Assembly: GCF_037392515.1 (NCBI RefSeq)
Contig: NC_090290.1
Location: 32,137,753 to 32,201,752, forward strand
Source: Haliotis asinina
Taxonomy: Eukaryota > Mollusca > Gastropoda > Lepetellida > Haliotidae
Direction of reading: 5' to 3'
Length of the DNA: 64,000 nt
How positions within the stretch are numbered: the first letter of the stretch is position 1; each line of letters opens with the position of its first letter. Under the pieces are notes generated by a model. That model was not told where the DNA came from. It worked only from the letters and a program-made list of their open reading frames with translations, and did no database searches. Below, piece after piece: positions 59,000-64,000 of the stretch. Position numbers and translations under genes: made by a program.

Positions 59000-61900
59000 T
59001 CTTCTAACGTAAAATGCACCCTGTGGAATAGTGTATGCCTTGTTTTAGTCTCATCTTTACAAGCTGGAAGTCAGATAGAGCATGTCTGTATGAATAACAA
59101 CTTCTTTAGTTTTTGAGCACGGCATTTCGATAAGGTTCTTGTATCGCTATCAAGTATGAATGATACAGGGAGAGAATAGATGATATATTAGGTTAAATGG
59201 CTACATCGCAGTAAAACTCAGCATGATAAATTCCACATGATGCATAAAGTGATAACATGCACTATCAATAGTGATATAGTTATGGTACATTTATATACAC
59301 CGACATGCAACTTTAAACTAAAATGTTGTTATACATGTTAGATGTGTTATGGAAATGGTAATGGTAAATTAGCACAGAATATCTTATGTATCCTTATTTC
59401 AAAAATAACGTTTTTATTAATTTATTATTGAGCATGTCATACATGCACTTATGTATCATGAAATGTTAATTTATCAACGGAATACATAAAACTTATATAT
59501 CATATGTAAAATATGTTCATTAATTCACTGAATTTTATGTCATTCTTTTAATTCGACATTGTTGCCACGCTCCCTCCGATTACTAGATATGGACTCTCCC
59601 ATACCCACTTCAACAAATACTGAGTAATCAACCAAGCATGACAAACTCACATCACCTAATTAATCTTCCGTACCGAGCGGGTAAGAATTAGGTGAAGTTG
59701 ATCGAGTGTGTATGAGGGTGTCCTCCCGTTAGCAAGACATTCCAGTAGCAAGACACTTTAAAACAACAATGTCCACCCATTAAAGAAGTAATTAAACCCT
59801 CTCCTGAGAATGGACTTCCTCCAGAAGAAAGGAAATAGAACAATGACTCAAATATGTCTGAGTATGTGTGTGTGTGATCCGCTAAGTGGGCAGCTCTATG
59901 TGTTTTCAGGTGTGTCTGAATAATTATGTATGCGATAGCCAGGGAGATGTCGCGTGAGTGAGTAACCAAGTCGGTGGTTAAAAGAGTGAGCGACTTAAAC
60001 ACGTATGTGTGTGTGCGACCGCGTGTGTGCGTCTGTCTGTGTCTGTTAGTCTGTCTGGATTAAGTCACACTATTAGGGTACCCCACCCAGTGATTGTGTG
60101 ACTGCGTACATATGTTTCATTAAGTGATAACGTGTGTGTGATTATTGAGTGCGTGTTTGAAAGTGTGAATAAAAGATTTAAAGGTTTTAGTGATCGATTG
60201 AGTGGAGACATTAAAGATTCCTGACAAACATAGACCCTGCCTAAAGTCAGGGATCATCTGGGATAGCATGAGAAAAAGAACAAGCTGTGTCTATATAATG
60301 GCGTTTTACCTCAGTAGAAGTGTGGAAAATTCTTCTCGGAAATAATTTCAAAATTAAATATACGTCCTTCTAACATGCTACATATACATGTACCTCTGAG
60401 CTGACACAATCTCTAAAACCTGTCATCACAATTATTCCTGACTTACTTTCATAAAGCCACTTGCTTGTATTACTGCTGATATGATTACATAGGTGGTATT
60501 AATGCTAAGAAGGGTACAATACTGGCTATACATGTACGACTGGTGTAAGGTACAAGTAACGCATATGCTCGTTCCGAAATACAATCGTATTACAAAAAGT
60601 GGACCAGTCTTTCGTTTGCCACAGCTATGATCAAAACACGAGTAGCGGCAGAACCCGACTAAAATCTGCCCTCTGAAATGAACATAAGTTACAGATAAAT
60701 CGGTTCACAGAATATTATCATAAAATATCTTGAACAGGTGTCCAGACGTAGACATGACACATATTGTAGAATAGTCTGTCTCACAGTTCCCGAACCACAT
60801 TACGTTCACTACTGCCACGCCCTCTCTAAATACTTTGTTGTTATTGCTTGTTTGGGTTTTCTTTGTCAAAATTCTATAAATTCAGAGATAAAGCGCAAGT
60901 CTAACTCTAGACTTGCATTTGGCCTATTTGTTAAATCAGATAAAACAGGTATTCCCCTTCTTAGTAAAATTCGTTTGTCACAATGCACACAAATCAAGTA
61001 ATTGTGGGATCAGCCTCAAGTAATTCAACTTGGAAAATGAGCGGATACACACTGAAACAAGTAATTATGGATGAAGTGAGTCATGGTCAATCCTCACCTG
61101 AAAGAGGATAGGCTGACTTAGATTAGACTTGGAGAGTGGCGTACTGATATGGCCGATAATGGCTCTCGAGGTCAGGCAATATACACAAATGTTCTTGTTT
61201 CTCAATACCGCGCGACTGAAAAGGTTTGCAAATGCAACTTGTTGCTTCTCAAATTGTGCATGAATATTTTGTAACACTTCCGTGGGGTTTAGCCATGAAA
61301 TAAACTAAAATGTAAAAAGAAAAGACACCCGACCCATATCTTTTTTAGAAATTGATGAGAAACTAGAATATTTTATGGGGCCTTACCCTGACCCATGGTG
61401 ACCTATAGATACCTGTGATATGTATTGTATGTCAAGATTCGCCTGAACAACGACCCACAATTATCCAAACAAGTTCATTGACCAACATGTGCATGGGATA
61501 TGTGTCTACGTACATAGTAAACGTATCGCCATTGTACGTGTGTATTCGTTACAAAGCATAATGTAACAATGAACATCGACTTACAGTTTGCCGCTAATGC
61601 ATTCAACGGCGAGATCTTCCAACGCCAGGCAGGCTTGGTATTTAGGACGCCTTTGCACACCGTTTATCGTAGCTTACCGACTCGGGGACGGTTCATTCGC
61701 AGGATGATGACTCCTCAAGTCGGGTGAAAACGATAATAGCTGGTCGCCTTCCCGCGAGTGCTACCAGTAGTCAATTATACTAAACAATTGACAGTCAGTG
61801 TTAGTATAAGGATTTAATTCCCTGTGTTTGGGGGACTGAATAAGAAATAAACCAACTAAGATATCTATTAATGGCCATTTCATAATTAACAATGAAGCAA

Positions 61901-62190
61901 ACAGCATATACAAATATGCAATTCAACTGTTGATACAATGGACATTACTGAGGTTTGACAATATGGGAGACAGCATCAGCGAAGTCTAGAATGTCAATGT
62001 CTCCACTCCGTAACCTGTCTTTCTGCTTGCCGAGTCTTCTATGACCGTCCTGGTACCTCTTTTTCGTGGGATGGAGGCCTTGACCAGGGGCGTACTGGAC
62101 CAGGCGGATATCGTTCGTTTTTGTTCGTGTGACAGTCACATGTAAGTGCATGAGTGTCAACTAATGAACAAATATACAGTGTACTTATTA
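59000..62190. other. Gene-poor region right of the satellite
   Basis: AT-rich DNA. 59085-59170 is a diverged copy of the repeat at 5755-5900. 59860-60180 is GT-rich with many TGTGTG and TGAGTG steps. Open frames (60738-61001, 61065-61277) are not recognisable. Confidence 0.4.
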
Positions 62191-62340
62191 TTAGCATTGA
62201 TATTGGCATTAGTGTTAGTATAACTAGTAGTTATTAAAATATAGCGCATATAGTACTGATATTAGTATCAGTTATTAGTATTAGTTACTGATATTAGTGT
62301 AAGTTATAAGTATTAGTACTAATATAAGCATTTGGTATTA
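62190..62340. repeat. Imperfect TTAGTA-type simple repeat
   Basis: Irregular runs of TATTAGTATTAG, TATTAGTGT and similar six- to nine-base units. Confidence 0.7.
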
Positions 62341-62493
62341 GTTTGCAATATGGGCGATCGGGAAGAGGTGACACTACACCTTAAATATTTTAACTTGTTT
62401 ATGCTTGGCTCAGTCACAACGCTATCAGTTCCCTTAGTAGTATATTCTATGGGGTACGAGACCAGTTCAAACTAATTAGTAATTATGATTACA

Positions 62494-62649
62494 CTGTGGC
62501 TGAGCGGGCTAGGCGTCTGACTTTGTATGCTGGCGATTAGGTGCCTGACTCTGAGGGTGCAGGTTCGAATCCCGGATGGGACTCAACCAAAAAAGTACTA
62601 GAATTTGTACTTTACTAAGAAAGTGAAATCCCAAATATGACATATGTTG
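62494..62649 (+). mobile_element. tRNA-derived SINE, second copy
   Basis: A-box-like TGGCTGAGCGGGC and B box GGTTCGAATCC, then the same body as 41345-41506, ending ATATGACATATGTTG. The head is closer to a tRNA-Leu/Ser than in the other copy. No clear target duplication; flanks TAATTATGATTA and GTAATCATTAATTA are inverted rather than direct. Confidence 0.85.
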
Positions 62650-62829
62650 TAATCATTAATTAATATTAATAACAAAGATGTAAACCCCTTTATAAAACAC
62701 AAACCCCCAAATGACACAAGCCGCCTCCCATTCACACAAGCCGACAGTGGAAGGGCGACAACCTCTGTGGCTTGTATTCCATTTACTACACACACGTCTA
62801 AATGGGGCACCATGAGTTTTGGCAAACCC

Positions 62830-64000
62830 ACTGCAATTGAAAAAAGAGCCCAACGTTTCGAGATTTTTCTATTAGATATTTGGTGCCCATGTAGGTATAC
62901 ACCAACCTATCTATATTTCCAGAAATATGTCAACCGAAGCAACTTTCTAAAATATGGGCTTGCGAGTCGAAAAAGCGGTGGCATACCACCTCCTACTGGA
63001 AAATATCGTGGGAAGGAATCTTCTACCTACCAGACTATCTCAATGGCAGTCTAGGCAAAACAAACCTCCAACCACTGGAAGGCCTACCCACGTTTATGGA
63101 CGATATATACATATTTGATTATCTTGGGCGAAAAGACTGTGTCTATTGAAAAGGAGCTGTGTATTGCACCATTGGAGAAAAAGGAACAGCATCTATTGTA
63201 GTTTCCAACATACTGAATGCAGTACACGAATCTTTCAAGCAAGAGGAGGGCTATATGCAAACCAAAATCGTACATATATTACAATATGCCATAGATGCCC
63301 TCTGCAATACGGAGCACTGTACGAAGGATCGCAAGAGAAACTAACTGTGCAGCAAAGGCACAATGGGAATCTCTACACGTGGGCAAAAGTGGATGTCTTG
63401 GAAATACCCATAGAGCAAATACAAGCCAATATTTCCAAATTTGAACGAATTCTGTTGGCACATGGTTATGGTCTGTATTCTATTGATTATACAAGGGATT
63501 TCTCTGGCACCCTAGATAGAAAGTGTCTCATGGAATACCTCCATGACTTTCAAAACCAAAGAGATCTTGCAAATGCCATGGACTGCGATGGACCCACCAT
63601 CCTGGACAATACGAGGAGTGTAGGCAACCACGTGTGTACTTGGTTTGGAACCTGGAATGGCTATACCATGCGAACAAAAATCTACAACAAGGTAGTTTCC
63701 AATTTCGAAGCCGCAGAAGTACGAGAACACATCGGTGGCCATTTGGCCGACTATGCAGATTGTTCTAACGAACACCTGTCCAGGCTTGAGGTTGTACTCA
63801 CATAGAGGTCTCTTTGTACGCGCATAGAACCAACACTGCAATGGCAAACGGTTTGGTGGACAAAGCACTAGAGCTGTTCTTGGGGGGAAACCTATGTCGG
63901 CTTGTGTGGAGCACACCTCGAATACATTGCTGTACAAGCACCAGAAAAACAGTGGGACAATCTATCAAAATGTCTAGACCGTTGCATGGTGCTTGCAGAC
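62830..64000 (+). pseudogene. Decayed replication-initiator-like gene of unknown family (runs off window)
   Basis: Plus-strand frames carry protein-like blocks in order: EIFLLDIWCPCRYTPTYLYF, LPTFMDDIYIFDYLGRKD, YSIDYTRDFSGTLDRKCLM, DNTRSVGNHVCTWFGTWNGY, YTMRTKIYNKVVSNFEAAEV with IGGHLADYADC, and CTHIEVSLYA. The longest open part is 63146-63805. YNK followed later by an RIE-like strand recalls Rep_trans-type rolling-circle initiators of plasmids and filamentous phages, but this is a resemblance by eye only. The reading is interrupted several times, so it is a relic. I do not know the family; I recall similar proteins being predicted in other marine invertebrates. Confidence 0.45.

Noticed and set aside
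57112-59019. A 635-codon open frame on the minus strand
   Set aside because: It is the 8-bp satellite read in all three phases. No unit variant contains a stop, and the product is a monotonous TISLYHYI-like repeat.
1-64000. CRISPR array, rRNA, bacterial operon
   Set aside because: No regularly spaced repeats with unique spacers, no rRNA landmarks, and all recognisable genes are intron-split or transposon-derived.

Overview
The window looks like nuclear DNA of a marine gastropod, most likely an abalone (Haliotis). It has intron-split genes, many LINE, SINE and DNA-transposon fossils, and at least six copies of a SINE-like repeat ending in (ACTC)n that I recall from abalone sequence. The genus is recall, not a search result. 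There are no bacterial operons, rRNA, functional tRNA or CRISPR arrays.

The only clear host genes are four tandem minus-strand copies of a membrane-anchored short-chain dehydrogenase/reductase of the SDR9C type (retinol dehydrogenase / 17-beta-HSD6 / DHRS9-like). Copy 1 is at 1-3643 and runs off the left edge, copy 2 at 7184-11194, copy 3 at 32002-40413 and copy 4 at 53616-56192. All have four coding exons with identical phases. Exons 1 to 3 are 319, 259 and 164 bp in every copy. Exon 4 is 221 bp in copies 2 and 3 and 236 bp in copy 4. Each copy keeps the TGxxxGxG, NNAG, N-S-YxxxK signatures. Copies 1 and 3 share one kind of 5' flank, copies 2 and 4 another, and copy 3 carries both. Exon 1 is far more alike between copies than exon 2, which suggests local gene conversion.

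Left part (1-13 kb): copies 1 and 2, with a Tc1 scrap, an L2-like LINE tail, a LINE RT fragment, a palindromic MITE and a full-length SINE with a 14-bp target duplication. Middle (13-31.5 kb): an island of old mobile DNA between copies 2 and 3. It holds LINE remnants, one of them split by a SINE, and a broken Polinton/Maverick fossil with DNA polymerase B, packaging ATPase and integrase remnants. Then comes copy 3, whose 6.7 kb intron 2 carries a Tc1-like and a pogo-like transposase relic, and whose 5'UTR intron carries a mariner with a tRNA-derived SINE inside it.

Copies 2 and 3 sit in a duplicated block that includes introns, 3' flank, a 5'UTR exon and upstream DNA (about 6.7-13.1 kb versus 31.5-50.1 kb). 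Copy 3's block has grown about threefold by insertions. Two insertions in copy 3 (mariner, SINE) have matching empty sites in copy 2, so both came after the duplication.

Right part: copy 4, then an 8-bp-unit satellite of about 1.87 kb (57085-58960) with a 680-bp higher-order period, then gene-poor DNA. At the right edge lies a decayed coding region whose best conserved stretch resembles a rolling-circle-type replication initiator; I do not recognise its family with certainty.
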